DNA of 64,000 nt from Cytophaga sp. FL35 (GTDB taxonomy: Bacteria; Bacteroidota; Bacteroidia; Flavobacteriales; Flavobacteriaceae), in contig NZ_JACSOH010000006.1 in assembly GCF_014349235.1 (NCBI RefSeq), positions 62,001 through 126,000 of the forward strand. Direction: 5' to 3'. Within the stretch, counting starts at the first letter, position 1; every line of letters starts with the position of its first letter. A program made the position numbers and the translations under genes. This document shows, one piece after another, positions 18,155 to 26,682 of this stretch. A model generated the notes under the pieces. That model made no database searches. It saw nothing but the letters and a program-made list of their open reading frames with translations, and had not been told where the DNA came from.

Positions 18155-18514
18155 CTTGCAGGGGATAAGGAGTTACTGGCTAAGGTAGTAATTTAGTGGA
18201 TATGGGTGGATTGTATTTTTCCTTGGTCTAGTGAACTTGTTGTTTAAACACTTTTTAAATCAATTATCTACTTTTAATAATTATAATGGAACTTTTCCCA
18301 TATACCATAACCTTTCAATGGAAAATGATTTTCTAAGTTTTAGATGATTTTTGAATCCTAAATAGTGTTCGTTAGCTTTTGTAGTTGATTTTGTATCTTT
18401 TTGTAAGATTTAAACTAATTGGAAATCCATCATAGATATTTAAAGCGTACGTATATTTTTGTAAAAAATACTGCTAAAAAAGAATAACCCCAAAATCTTA
18501 AAATTCCCCCGATC
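18155..18514. other. AT-rich divergent intergenic region
   Basis: This 360 bp gap lies between the divergent BLUF and DUF4038 genes. It is very AT-rich, with no convincing coding frame, hairpin or repeat. TATCTTTTTG near 18394 resembles a -7 box with two extra bases, but I would not call it a promoter. Confidence 0.4.
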
Positions 18515-21500
18515 ATGACAAATTTATTATCTAATGTCTACATACGTATTGTATGTGTAGTGCTATGTTCCTTCAAGGCTATTAATCTTTCCGGTCAGGT
18601 AAGTAACGAGCGAGCCCGTGTAATGGAGGTGGTTGAAGTTACGTTCAATAGCGAGAACACCTATAATAATCCGTATACCGATGTGGATGTATGGGTAGAA
18701 TTAAAAAAATCGGGACAGCCGCAGGAGACCTATCGTGTACCAGTATTTTGGGATGGGGATAATATTTTTCGAGTCCGTTTGGTAGCTACTTCACCGGGAG
18801 AATGGACCTGGAGGGTAATTGATAGCACGATTACCAATGAAGATCGTGGCTTCGTAGGCAAGACAGGTTCTTTTGTTGCAGATCCTGCAGAGGTTCAAAA
18901 CAATCCCAATAATCGTGGTTTTATAAGGGTAGCTTCCAATAACAGGACGCTTGAATATGCCGACGGCACTCCATTTTTTTATACGGCGGATACATCATGG
19001 TCCGCATTGACCGCTGTTTTCGGTTTCGATATGGCAAATAGCATATCTGGTATCTCCTTCAAAGATTATATCGCTGAGCGAAAGCGTCAGGGCTTTAATG
19101 GGCTGAATGTTATCGCCAGTTTTCCTGATGATACCTATCTTATGCAGCAGGGAAGAAATTTAGACCGGAGGGGTACTAGTACGGGTTTATGGTCGAGCGC
19201 CACGTGGGGCAAAAAAGTGGCACCCAACGGGGCCACTCCATTTGAAATGAAAAAGTCCGGGCAACCTGTTACGGATGCTAGTCTGGAAGTGGATTACCGA
19301 AGAATTGTACCTGAATACTGGCAGGCCGTGGATGAACGTATGCAATTTTTGTCCGATCAAGGTTTTGTTACCCTCTTCGAATCCGTAAGAAGGCATGAGC
19401 GTTGGCCGTTCCGCGCTCAGGAAGAAAAGAATGCCTTTTACAATTACATTAGATATTTATGGGCACGTTATGGCTGCTATAATATGATATTTAGTTGGGT
19501 ACACCATGATACGAATTCCGGAAATGTGTATCCGGGATGGCTTGAACTTGTGCGGGATGCCCACTTGAAACTTAGCAAGCAATTAGGTAATAAGATGCCA
19601 TATGGCCAACCAAGAACCGCAATGTCCTTCAATACCACCCTTCGCAATTGGGATAAAGATTTACCGAACGCTCTGGATGTGCAGAATGTAAGTAATGCCG
19701 AAAGGGATGAGGATATGCACCGCTGGTTAAAGGATATCTACCTTGATCAGCCCGCAAAACCTGCACTAAATTTAGAACCTTTTTATCCCGGTTGGGGTCT
19801 GCACTCACAGAATGAAATAGAAAAAGGCCTTGACGATACCACCATGGCACAGATGCAAATGTACGGTTCTGTTTTGAGTGGTGGACTTGCGGGACATGCC
19901 TGGGGTGATGCTTGGTACGCCGGAGCGGCAGCTTCTACTTCTAGGAGTTCTGAGAATGGAGGAACAATCGTACCAAATAACGACCCACAACGAAATGCCT
20001 TGAAGTCATTTGAATCACAGTCTATGGGCCATCTTAAAAAGTTTATATTGGATTCAGGACACGATTATAAAAAATTAATCCCTGCAGCTAATAAGAACCT
20101 GAGCGATAGTCAAGATTTTAGGCACACACTTGCCATGGATGAAAAGGCGGACTTTGCCCTTGGCTTTTTTACCGCGGATTTACGGTCAAGCCCTGAGACT
20201 TTACCTAGGCTTACCAATCTAAAGCGTTCGGAAACCTATCAATTTCAATGGTGGGATGTGACCAATGGTATTTGGATCGATGCCGGTGAAATTACAACTG
20301 ACGATAGCGGTACGTTAAAAACACCTAGCGTGCCTAACAACGACCGGACAAAGAATTGGGCGTATAGAATTCTTTCAGAAGCTATGGAAAAAGAGGAACC
20401 GGTTGTGGAGACTCCGCAGCAGGAAGAGCCGGAAAGTTTTGTACTTCGTATCAATGCCGGAGGGACGGAAGTTTACCACGAGGGAAATGTTTTTTTTGCG
20501 GATAATTATTACGATACGGGAAGCACTTTAGATAGGCCCCAGACGGGTCTGGAAGACCCTTTTAGAACATTTCGCTACAGCCGTAGTCAAGAGATGGGTT
20601 ACGATATTCCCTTGGATAATGGGGAGTATACGGTGAGGTTGCATTTCGCTGAGCTATGGTTTGGGGCCACAGATGGTGGCCGTGGTACCTCAGGGAATCG
20701 TGTTTTTGATGTGCGTATGGAAGATCGATTGGTGGAAGACGACCTTGATATTTTCGATGAAGTAGGAGCGGAGTCTATACTGGCAAAGACGTACACTGTT
20801 ATCGTCAAAGATGGTTCTTTGAACATTGATTTTTCTGCGTTGGCTGCGGATGGCGGTACCAGACATCCCGTTGTTAATGCCATTGAGATTTTTGGTGAGC
20901 AGAAATTAACGGAACTAGGTGAAAATCCCGTCTCTGAGGGTCTCGCCGGTCACTGGTCTTTGGATGATGCGATAGGCACGAGAGCTACCGATTTGAGTGG
21001 AAACCAATATCATGGTTTTTTGGTGGGTGGTATCAATTTTAAGGAACATGCGATAAATGGAAAAATAGGCAAAGGCTTGTCTTTATCAAGAGAAAAGGAT
21101 TTTGTCACCTTGCCGGATATTGACAGTTCAATTGATAGCCAGTTTACAATCGCGGCGTGGATTCATCCCGAAAACGTATCAGGCGATTATCAGGGTATCG
21201 CTGGAACCCATACTAGCGGTGGCTTTATGACCTTTGTTTATGAAGGATCCCTTGCTTTTGCATTGCAAACCAATGAAGGTAGAAAACTGTTGGCACACGG
21301 TACAATAACGGCCAACACCTGGCAGCATATTGCGGTTTCCTATGACGGCAGTGCCATGACTTGGTTCATCAATGGAACGGAAGTGGGCCGTGAGGCACAT
21401 ACCGGACAAGTATCAAATCGTGAAATGGGCTATATCGGTTGGTCTGGTTGGAGCAATGAGTACTTTGAGGGGGGTATAGACGATGTAAAACTTTTCAAGG

Positions 21501-21868
21501 AGGCACTTACAAAAGGACAGGTACGAGAGCTTTTTGAAGAGGGTAGCGCAATTGAAGAAACTGTTAATTTAACTGCCAAAACGGGCCTTGACAGTATAAA
21601 TGCAGAAAACGATCAAAATTCTGAGACCGAAGAGGTCCTTTCTGGCTTCGTATATCCCAACCCTACGGTAGGTAGGGTTCGGCTGAACAATATCCCCACG
21701 GGGGAAAAGGAAATTTTGGTAAGTGATTTTTCAGGTCGAGTCCTAATGAACGTAGTAACAGATGCAGAACAGCCTGAGCTCGATTTCTCCGCTCTACCCG
21801 ATGGAATTTATACCGTAAAAGTTTTGAAAAACGGATTGGAACAGGCCTTTAAAGTGGTGAAGAAATAG
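18515..21868 (+). CDS. Secreted glycoside-hydrolase-like protein: DUF5060-DUF4038-malectin-LamG-T9SS tail, 1117 aa
   Basis: After a signal peptide (about residues 1-28) comes a beta-sandwich of DUF5060 type (VVEVTFNSENTYNNPYTDVDVW ... SPGEWTWRV, about 30-120). It is followed by a DUF4038/apiosidase-like TIM barrel (FIRVASNNRTLEYADGTPFFYTADTSW ... RQGFNGLNV ... MIFSWVHHD, about 130-620). Next come a malectin domain (LRINAGGTEVYHEGN ... LHFAELWF, about 641-805), a LamG/concanavalin-like domain (LAGHWSLDDAIGTRATDLSGN, about 808-1005), and a type A T9SS sorting domain (VYPNPTVGRVRLNN ... DGIYTVKVLKNG, about 1042-1117). DUF4038 barrels include GH140 apiosidases, which cut apiose from pectic or plant-type glycans. 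The exact substrate is not evident. The protein should be exported by type IX secretion and displayed or released at the surface. Confidence 0.88.
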   Translation: MTNLLSNVYIRIVCVVLCSFKAINLSGQVSNERARVMEVVEVTFNSENTYNNPYTDVDVWVELKKSGQPQETYRVPVFWDGDNIFRVRLVATSPGEWTWRVIDSTITNEDRGFVGKTGSFVADPAEVQNNPNNRGFIRVASNNRTLEYADGTPFFYTADTSWSALTAVFGFDMANSISGISFKDYIAERKRQGFNGLNVIASFPDDTYLMQQGRNLDRRGTSTGLWSSATWGKKVAPNGATPFEMKKSGQPVTDASLEVDYRRIVPEYWQAVDERMQFLSDQGFVTLFESVRRHERWPFRAQEEKNAFYNYIRYLWARYGCYNMIFSWVHHDTNSGNVYPGWLELVRDAHLKLSKQLGNKMPYGQPRTAMSFNTTLRNWDKDLPNALDVQNVSNAERDEDMHRWLKDIYLDQPAKPALNLEPFYPGWGLHSQNEIEKGLDDTTMAQMQMYGSVLSGGLAGHAWGDAWYAGAAASTSRSSENGGTIVPNNDPQRNALKSFESQSMGHLKKFILDSGHDYKKLIPAANKNLSDSQDFRHTLAMDEKADFALGFFTADLRSSPETLPRLTNLKRSETYQFQWWDVTNGIWIDAGEITTDDSGTLKTPSVPNNDRTKNWAYRILSEAMEKEEPVVETPQQEEPESFVLRINAGGTEVYHEGNVFFADNYYDTGSTLDRPQTGLEDPFRTFRYSRSQEMGYDIPLDNGEYTVRLHFAELWFGATDGGRGTSGNRVFDVRMEDRLVEDDLDIFDEVGAESILAKTYTVIVKDGSLNIDFSALAADGGTRHPVVNAIEIFGEQKLTELGENPVSEGLAGHWSLDDAIGTRATDLSGNQYHGFLVGGINFKEHAINGKIGKGLSLSREKDFVTLPDIDSSIDSQFTIAAWIHPENVSGDYQGIAGTHTSGGFMTFVYEGSLAFALQTNEGRKLLAHGTITANTWQHIAVSYDGSAMTWFINGTEVGREAHTGQVSNREMGYIGWSGWSNEYFEGGIDDVKLFKEALTKGQVRELFEEGSAIEETVNLTAKTGLDSINAENDQNSETEEVLSGFVYPNPTVGRVRLNNIPTGEKEILVSDFSGRVLMNVVTDAEQPELDFSALPDGIYTVKVLKNGLEQAFKVVKK

Positions 21869-21896
21869 CAGTATTTTAATCGGAAATTATTCGAAT

Positions 21897-21930
21897 AACA
21901 TCCCGATGGTAACGTCATCGGGATGTTTTG
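21897..21930 (+). terminator. Terminator after the DUF4038 glycosidase-like gene
   Basis: AACATCCCGATG and CATCGGGATGTT form a perfect twelve-pair stem with a short loop, followed by TTTTGTTT, about 30 bp after the stop codon. A second, weaker hairpin with a T run follows at about 21945-21980. Confidence 0.88.
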
Positions 21931-22144
21931 TTTACCGGTAGAGCAAAAGGGGCATACGCTATGGCGTTTGCTTTTTATTAAAATAAATTTTTAGAATTTA
22001 GATTTATACAGATGGTCCACATTTTTATAAAACTAGAATATGAGCGGCTGATATCGATTAAATCATATGGATAAATTATAGGTTGCTGCACTCTTGCTCT
22101 GCTGAAGAAAAAATTATAGAAGTTATCGTGATTGTGAATAGTAC

Positions 22145-22387
22145 TCAATCTCCATAGCTTATCCGGTCTCGAATACCGCCATTTTCACGGTGTATAATAA
22201 CGTCCGACTTGTACTTTTTGGCTAAACTTTTGGCCTTTCGGATTGCTGTGCTCTGTTTTCTGTGTTTACTGGTTATACGCTCATTACCTTCACGCCGTAC
22301 TGCCCAAGCTTCTTCGTAAGGTACTACATGTTGGTGCCAAGTTCGACCTCTTTTACTTTTTTGGAGGTTGTTAAAAAAAGACTTCAA
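22145..22387 (-). CDS. DUF2188 small basic protein, 80 aa
   Basis: The core pattern TWHQHVVPYEEAWAVRREGNERITSKHRKQSTAIRKAKSLAKKYKSDVIIHRENGGIRDRISYG is diagnostic of DUF2188: a WxVxP...GWAVrreG strand pair, a helix, and the terminal IHgrdGrIrdrdSYG motif. The family is 60-80 residues, cytoplasmic and basic, and frequently found in stress or desiccation-tolerance loci. Function is unknown. The first 14 residues lie outside the family core; no nearer in-frame Met is evident. Confidence 0.82.
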   Translation of the reverse strand: MKSFFNNLQKSKRGRTWHQHVVPYEEAWAVRREGNERITSKHRKQSTAIRKAKSLAKKYKSDVIIHRENGGIRDRISYGD

Positions 22388-22721
22388 AAACTTCTATAAG
22401 TGTCCGTAACCAAGATTTACCGGTTGCCATCTTATTTATTTAATTTTTAAATCTCTTAGAATGAACACTACTCAATTCTTACGTGATTATATAAAGAATT
22501 ACTTGATACGAGGTTCAACAGGTTCCAGAATTACCGCCCTTTAAAAATATGAATCTTTGGAAAGGCACTAGCACCTTTTATGATATTACAAAATACAAAG
22601 CTTGGCTTCATTGTGATTGTAAATTCTATTTTAAACACCACTTAAATCAGGTCTTTAATTTTAAACCCTTTTAGGGAAGGGGGAGCAGGCTTAAAGGCCT
22701 TTAAATCCAGCAAGTGAAACT
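22388..22721. other. Unassigned AT-rich intergenic region
   Basis: This stretch of about 330 bp lies between the DUF2188 gene and the ssrA terminator. No plausible coding frame, tRNA or strong hairpin was found. The segment ACCCTTTTAGGGAAGGGGGAG near 22666 resembles short C/G-run repeats seen again at about 24965, perhaps a remnant of a dispersed element. Confidence 0.35.
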
Positions 22722-22746
22722 AAAAAGCCACCTAAAAGGTGGCTTT
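22722..22746 (-). terminator. Terminator of ssrA
   Basis: The stem GCCACCT / AGGTGGC (seven pairs, three-base loop AAA read on the plus strand) is followed on the minus strand by TTTTT, just after the tmRNA 3' end. Confidence 0.85.
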
Positions 22747-22751
22747 ATTTG

Positions 22752-23147
22752 TGGAGCCGGAGGGATTCGAACCCTCGTCCAAACAAGCAACGTCAAAGCT
22801 TTCTACATGCTTAGTTTCCGCTTCGTTTTCGATGTACGCCCGGCCGGAAACGACCTAACTCACACTTAGCTTCTTAAGGTTTTAGAGGCCCCGCCAAAGC
22901 TACGCGGCCCTTGTGTTGACTTTTATGGTGCCTCTTAATAAACCGCCGTCAACAAGGGCTGTTTAGAGACATCTCGCTTTCCCGCCTTGCGGGAACGAGG
23001 CATAACCTTACTATAATTCGGGTTACGCGGCAAGAGCGTAATTAGATTCGCCAATTAAAAGTGTGAAGTATGATATTAGCGAGCTGTACCCCAGCGCTCG
23101 GCATGCTTACATTGCCATTGGTCTCGCTGTCAAAACCAGTCGGCCCC
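22752..23147 (-). ncRNA. ssrA: Transfer-messenger RNA (tmRNA)
   Basis: The 5' end reads GGGGCCGACTGGTTTTGACAG, the conserved tmRNA start, and the 3' end reads GGTTCGAATCCCTCCGGCTCCA with the T-arm. The acceptor stem pairs GGGGCCG with CGGCTCC (one G-U). CCA is not encoded (the genome has A then CAA), so it is added after transcription. The tag frame at 23023-23052 encodes GESNYALAA followed by TAA, a typical flavobacterial tag ending in the ALAA protease signal. Length of about 396 nt is normal. tmRNA rescues stalled ribosomes with SmpB and marks the peptide for degradation. A hairpin terminator follows. Confidence 0.96.
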
Positions 23148-23370
23148 ATAATGAGATGGCAAATTTCAATCTGCCCAAATACCTCATTTTATTTTCAAAG
23201 AACTATCCCGTTGCGCCCAACCCGTTAAAAGTGTGGGCGTTGCCCCTGTAACTATGGTTCCAGTGGCCGGGCTATCGGCCGTACACGCCTGCCCGTGCCC
23301 AATGGCACGTTCCGGCGGGGTACCTGCCTCTATCCCTAACGCAAATCCCGTTCCTAATATAAACGGGGCG
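23148..23370 (-). ncRNA. Candidate structured ncRNA or leader upstream of ssrA
   Basis: This GC-rich segment has no coding potential and lies between a TATATTTG box (23368-23375, minus strand) and the ssrA 5' end. On the minus strand it contains perfect stems: CCCGTT/AACGGG, CGTGCC/GGCACG (loop ATTG) and CGCCCA/TGGGCG, plus a longer imperfect helix GTAC-GCC/GGC-GTAC around the middle hairpin. The elements GCGTTAGGGATAGAGGC and GGCCGATAGCCCGGCC resemble a recurrent intergenic motif I recall from flavobacteria, perhaps the Rfam Flavo-1 RNA, which I could not check. It may be a separate small RNA or a 5' extension of the tmRNA precursor. Confidence 0.45.
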
Positions 23371-23375
23371 GCAAA
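23368..23375 (-). promoter_or_regulatory. -7 box TATATTTG upstream of the structured RNA and ssrA
   Basis: On the minus strand TATATTTG matches TAnnTTTG exactly. There is no TTG at the ideal 19 bp distance, but a T-rich stretch ending TTGG lies 15 bp upstream. It marks a likely transcription start near 23362. Confidence 0.4.
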
Positions 23376-23520
23376 TATACCCCAAAAAGTATTCCAAAAA
23401 AAGTTTTGACAGTGAATGCGCTTCCGTTACATTTGAAACCAGCCAGGCATTGAATGTTAAAAACAGTGTTTCGGTCGTTAAAAGTCAAATGCTGCTGAAA
23501 ATGGTTAAATTTAAAAAATA

Positions 23521-23590
23521 ACCAACAACCAACAACCAACAACCAACAACCAACAACCAACAACCAACAACCAACAACCAACAACCAACA
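23521..23590 (+). repeat. Heptamer tandem array (ACCAACA) x10
   Basis: Ten perfect copies of a 7 bp unit end in ACTA, 12 bp before the ATG of the dehydrogenase-like gene. A second array of seven copies, with the same final ACTA, lies at 25058-25106 on the far side of that gene. Copy number in such arrays can change by slippage. Confidence 0.95.
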
Positions 23591-23602
23591 ACTAAGTAAC
23601 TC

Positions 23603-24808
23603 ATGAAATTCGGAATCATAAAAGAACGAAAAAATCCGCCAGATAGGCGCGTAGTGCTATCACCAACGGCATGTCAAAAAGTCGTCTCCAAATATCCAAA
23701 GGCCGAAATTATGGTAGAGCCCTCACCAATTAGGGCCTATTCCGATGAGGTGTATGAAAAGGCGGGGCTAGAAGTGGCCTCTAAAATGAATGAATGTGAT
23801 GTACTTCTAGGGGTAAAAGAAGTGCCCATTGAAAACCTGATTCCTAATAAAAAATACTTTTTCTTTTCCCATACCATTAAAAAACAACCTTACAATAGAG
23901 ATTTATTAAGGGCCATTTTGGAAAAGAACATAGAACTATACGATCATGAAGTCATCACCAATGAAAAGGAACAGCGTTTGGTGGCCTTCGGTAGGTACGC
24001 GGGTATTGTGGGCGCTTATAATGGTTTTCGGGCATTCGGACTCAAATACGGAACCTTTGAACTGCCCAAGGCGGAGAACCTGGAGAATCAGCAGGCCTTG
24101 ATCGCAGAATTACAAAAAATAAAGCTTCCCAACATCAAAATTTTATTGACAGGAAAGGGCAGGGTAGGCAACGGCTCAAAGGAAATGCTCGATGCAATGG
24201 GCCTCAAAAAAGTGAACGTGGCGGAATACCTAAAAGAAGAATTTAACGAGCCGGTGTATTGCCAAATCGATGCTTCCGAATACAACAAACGCAAAGATGG
24301 AGTGCGCGGCAACAAAGCCGATTTTTTTGCCCACCCGGAAGAATATAAAAGCAATTTCTTTCGCTTTGCCGAGGTAACCGATTTCTATATTGCTGGTCAT
24401 TTTTACGGACAAGGAGCTCCCTATCTCTATACCCGCGAAGATGCCAAACACCCTAACTTTAAAATTAAGGTGGTGGCCGATGTAAGCTGTGATATAGACG
24501 GGCCGGTCGCTACCACCATTAAACCCTCTACGATCGCCGACCCCATTTACGGTTACGACCCTATTTCTGAAAAGGAAACCGATTTTAAAAACGAAAATGC
24601 CATCGCCGTTATGGCGGTAGACAACCTACCCTGCGAATTACCAAGGGATGCCAGCGAAGGATTTGGGGAAGCTTTTCTAAAAAATGTAATTCCCGCGTTC
24701 TTTAATGGTGATAAAAATGGGATTTTAGAACGGGCCCGCATGACACAAAATGGTAAGTTGACACCTCGGTATTCCTATTTACAAGATTTTGTAGACGGTA
24801 AGGAATAA
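23603..24808 (+). CDS. Lysine/alanine-dehydrogenase-like NAD(P)-dependent oxidoreductase, 401 aa
   Basis: The N-terminus MKFGIIKERKNPPDRRVVLSPTAC matches the AlaDH/PNT N-terminal domain, which is shared with saccharopine dehydrogenase (L-lysine-forming). A Rossmann-type loop ILLTGKGRVGNGSKEMLDAMG (about residues 175-195) and VADVSCDIDGPVATTIKPSTI with the DPIYGYDP motif near residue 315 are characteristic of the flavobacterial 'saccharopine dehydrogenase-like' group, about 400 residues long. It probably oxidises or forms an amino acid with NAD(P)(H); the substrate is uncertain, and L-lysine/saccharopine is only suggested by homology. The promoter region is replaced by an ACCAACA heptamer array, so expression might depend on array length. 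Confidence 0.85.
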   Translation: MKFGIIKERKNPPDRRVVLSPTACQKVVSKYPKAEIMVEPSPIRAYSDEVYEKAGLEVASKMNECDVLLGVKEVPIENLIPNKKYFFFSHTIKKQPYNRDLLRAILEKNIELYDHEVITNEKEQRLVAFGRYAGIVGAYNGFRAFGLKYGTFELPKAENLENQQALIAELQKIKLPNIKILLTGKGRVGNGSKEMLDAMGLKKVNVAEYLKEEFNEPVYCQIDASEYNKRKDGVRGNKADFFAHPEEYKSNFFRFAEVTDFYIAGHFYGQGAPYLYTREDAKHPNFKIKVVADVSCDIDGPVATTIKPSTIADPIYGYDPISEKETDFKNENAIAVMAVDNLPCELPRDASEGFGEAFLKNVIPAFFNGDKNGILERARMTQNGKLTPRYSYLQDFVDGKE

Positions 24809-24965
24809 GTGGAAGATATTCGTCATTTTGCCTTGGAAAAAGCAGTCCAGGCGCTGCGGATATGAAAAAGTGTAGATTTCAAAAAAGCATCAATCAGCCT
24901 ATCGTTTTTTGGTTCGTTTTTTGGGTAATGCAAAATAAAAAAGAAAGTAAGATATCTTGAACAAC

Positions 24966-25044
24966 ACCCCCCTTACTCCCCCCCTCTAGGGGGGAATTCT
25001 ATTCCTAAAAATGTATATTATCCTACGTCCTACGTCTAATGTCG
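24966..25044 (+). repeat. C/G-run hairpin and TCCTACG heptamers (repeat remnant)
   Basis: CCCCCC-TCTA-GGGGGG is a perfect inverted repeat at about 24977-24994, preceded by another C6 run. At 25021-25037 lie two copies of TCCTACG and a degenerate third (TCTAATG). Together with the ACCAACA array just downstream they make a patch of non-coding repeats about 140 bp long. Such patches are frequent in flavobacterial intergenic DNA; no transposase is present. Confidence 0.6.
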
Positions 25045-25057
25045 TTTTTCATATTTT

Positions 25058-25106
25058 ACCAACAACCAACAACCAACAACCAACAACCAACAACCAACAA
25101 CCAACA
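25058..25106 (+). repeat. Heptamer tandem array (ACCAACA) x7
   Basis: Seven perfect copies of the same 7 bp unit as the array at 23521, again ending in ACTA. The CTA of that end is the reverse complement of the TAG stop of the sulfatase gene, so the array starts right at the 3' end of the coding sequence. Confidence 0.95.
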
Positions 25107-25107
25107 A

Positions 25108-26556
25108 CTAATACTTGATCCCCAAATCATTGGTTCTCACCTCCGTTAATTTCTGTTTGAGCTTTTCTTGAAAAAAGGCAACTGTGTCCGCATAGGTTGG
25201 ATTATTAGCCAAATTGGTGTATTGCTGAGGGTCTTTATTCATATCATAAAGTTCCAAACCTGAAGCGGCATCCTCATCATACTGAATAAAGGCCCAATCC
25301 TTATTTCTTAATAAAAACGATTTCCCCCCTTGGGAAACGGAAAAAGCGATGTCCCGCACTTTGCTAGAGGGATTATCTAATATGTTGACCAGCGATTTTC
25401 CCTGCAGGTGTTGCGAATACGGAATTCCGGCCCAATCGGCGAGGGTGGGGTAGAGGTCGATCAGTTCCGTGAACGAATGGCAAACGGCGGGTTTCTTCCC
25501 TGGTGCTTTAATCAATAAGGGCACCTGTACCGATTCTTCATGAAGGCTAACTTTCATCCAAAAATCGTGCTCGTCCAAATGAAAACCATGATCGGAGGTA
25601 AAGACCACAATGGTATTCTCTTCCAAACCTTCGGTTCTTAGGGCTTCCAAAACTTTTCCAACTTGGGCATCCATATAAGAAACCGAGGAATAATAGGCGG
25701 CCAAGGCCTTTTTTTGCTGCTCTAGGTTCATTTGTCCGTTAACCGAAGTTACATAATTGATGCCCCTTTCGGGAATATCGTCCCAATCTCCTTTCACTTT
25801 TTTAGGAAGTGTCATTTCCTCATGTGGATAGGGCTCAAAATAATTCTTAGGCGCCACAAAGGGTACGTGGGGCCGTACGAATCCTACGGCCAAAAAGAAA
25901 CTGGTGTCCTTATATTTTTTTAAAAGTTCCACTGCTTTTTGAGCTGTTTTTCCATCGGAATGCACTAAATCGTCGCCCTCCGCTTTTACAATGGTCATGA
26001 CATTGCCCCCTTTTATGGGCAAACTTCCATCAGGGTTTCCCTGAACCAGTTCACCCGCTCCCTTGGCGAGCCATTCCGGACCTTGGCTGTTGTATTTTTC
26101 TGTCCAAGAAGCAGGGTCATCCTTGCCATCGCTCCCTTTTTCAATATCCCCGGGAACGCCCATATGGTAAATTTTGCTCACCCTGGCAGAAACATAACCG
26201 CTCTCCTTAAAAAGTTGGGGAAGCATCTTTCTTTCAGGACCTATATGTTCCCTGCCGCTCACATAGCCATAGGTAGTAGTTGCATTAGGGTAGTAGCCGG
26301 AAAGCATGGAAGCTCTTGACGGCCCGCAAACAGGATACTGGCTATATGCCTTTGAAAAAAGCACACTTTCAGCAGCCAATTCGTCGATATTCGGACTGAT
26401 ATCAAGTTCGTTGCCATAGCAAGAAAGGGCCGTGGTAGTTAAATCATCGGCAATGATGAAGAGAACATTGGGTCTTTTAATTTTTTCTTCAGACTGCTCT
26501 TGGCAACTGAAGAGATGTAATGCGATTACTAATAGAGTTAGTAGGTTTGGTTTCAT
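25108..26556 (-). CDS. Type I sulfatase lipoprotein (S1 family), 482 aa
   Basis: The signal MKPNLLTLLVIALHLFSC puts the lipidated Cys at residue 18. The sulfatase core follows: RPNVLFIIADDLTTTALSCYG (metal-binding Asp pair), the formylglycine motif C77-G-P-S-R-ASMLSG, VVFTSDHGFHLDEHDFWMK near residue 340, and a C-terminal subdomain with LYDMNKDPQQYTNLA. Active Cys becomes formylglycine by a maturation enzyme not encoded here. The overall pattern is iduronate-2-sulfatase-like (subfamily S1_7 type), so a sulfated glycan is the expected substrate; the exact sugar is not evident. The gene is alone on its strand. Confidence 0.92.
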   Translation of the reverse strand: MKPNLLTLLVIALHLFSCQEQSEEKIKRPNVLFIIADDLTTTALSCYGNELDISPNIDELAAESVLFSKAYSQYPVCGPSRASMLSGYYPNATTTYGYVSGREHIGPERKMLPQLFKESGYVSARVSKIYHMGVPGDIEKGSDGKDDPASWTEKYNSQGPEWLAKGAGELVQGNPDGSLPIKGGNVMTIVKAEGDDLVHSDGKTAQKAVELLKKYKDTSFFLAVGFVRPHVPFVAPKNYFEPYPHEEMTLPKKVKGDWDDIPERGINYVTSVNGQMNLEQQKKALAAYYSSVSYMDAQVGKVLEALRTEGLEENTIVVFTSDHGFHLDEHDFWMKVSLHEESVQVPLLIKAPGKKPAVCHSFTELIDLYPTLADWAGIPYSQHLQGKSLVNILDNPSSKVRDIAFSVSQGGKSFLLRNKDWAFIQYDEDAASGLELYDMNKDPQQYTNLANNPTYADTVAFFQEKLKQKLTEVRTNDLGIKY

Positions 26557-26682
26557 TTTTTTTGGTGGGGTTGTCGGTTGGTAATGTATGGTTTAATCGG
26601 TCTGTGGTTTAAAATAAAGTATATTTAATGTAAATAAATTGTAAATAGTTTTTATATTGTCCTGCTTTTAAAAATTCCCTCG

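Noticed and set aside
18515..21868. A polysaccharide-utilisation locus around the DUF4038 protein
   Set aside because: No SusC/SusD pair, no sugar transporter and no further glycosidase gene lie within the window.
22388..22721. Degraded gene in the gap before ssrA
   Set aside because: No frame shows a recognisable motif or consistent codon use on either strand.
23063..23251. Plus-strand open frame of 62 codons upstream of the dehydrogenase gene
   Set aside because: It lies inside the tmRNA gene and its structured upstream segment on the other strand.
23354..23584. Minus-strand open frame rich in VVGCWLL repeats
   Set aside because: It is a translation of the ACCAACA heptamer array; the repeated peptide has no other support.
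24966..25000. CRISPR-like or IS end because of the C/G-run inverted repeat
   Set aside because: There is a single inverted repeat, no spacer pattern, no transposase and no target duplication.
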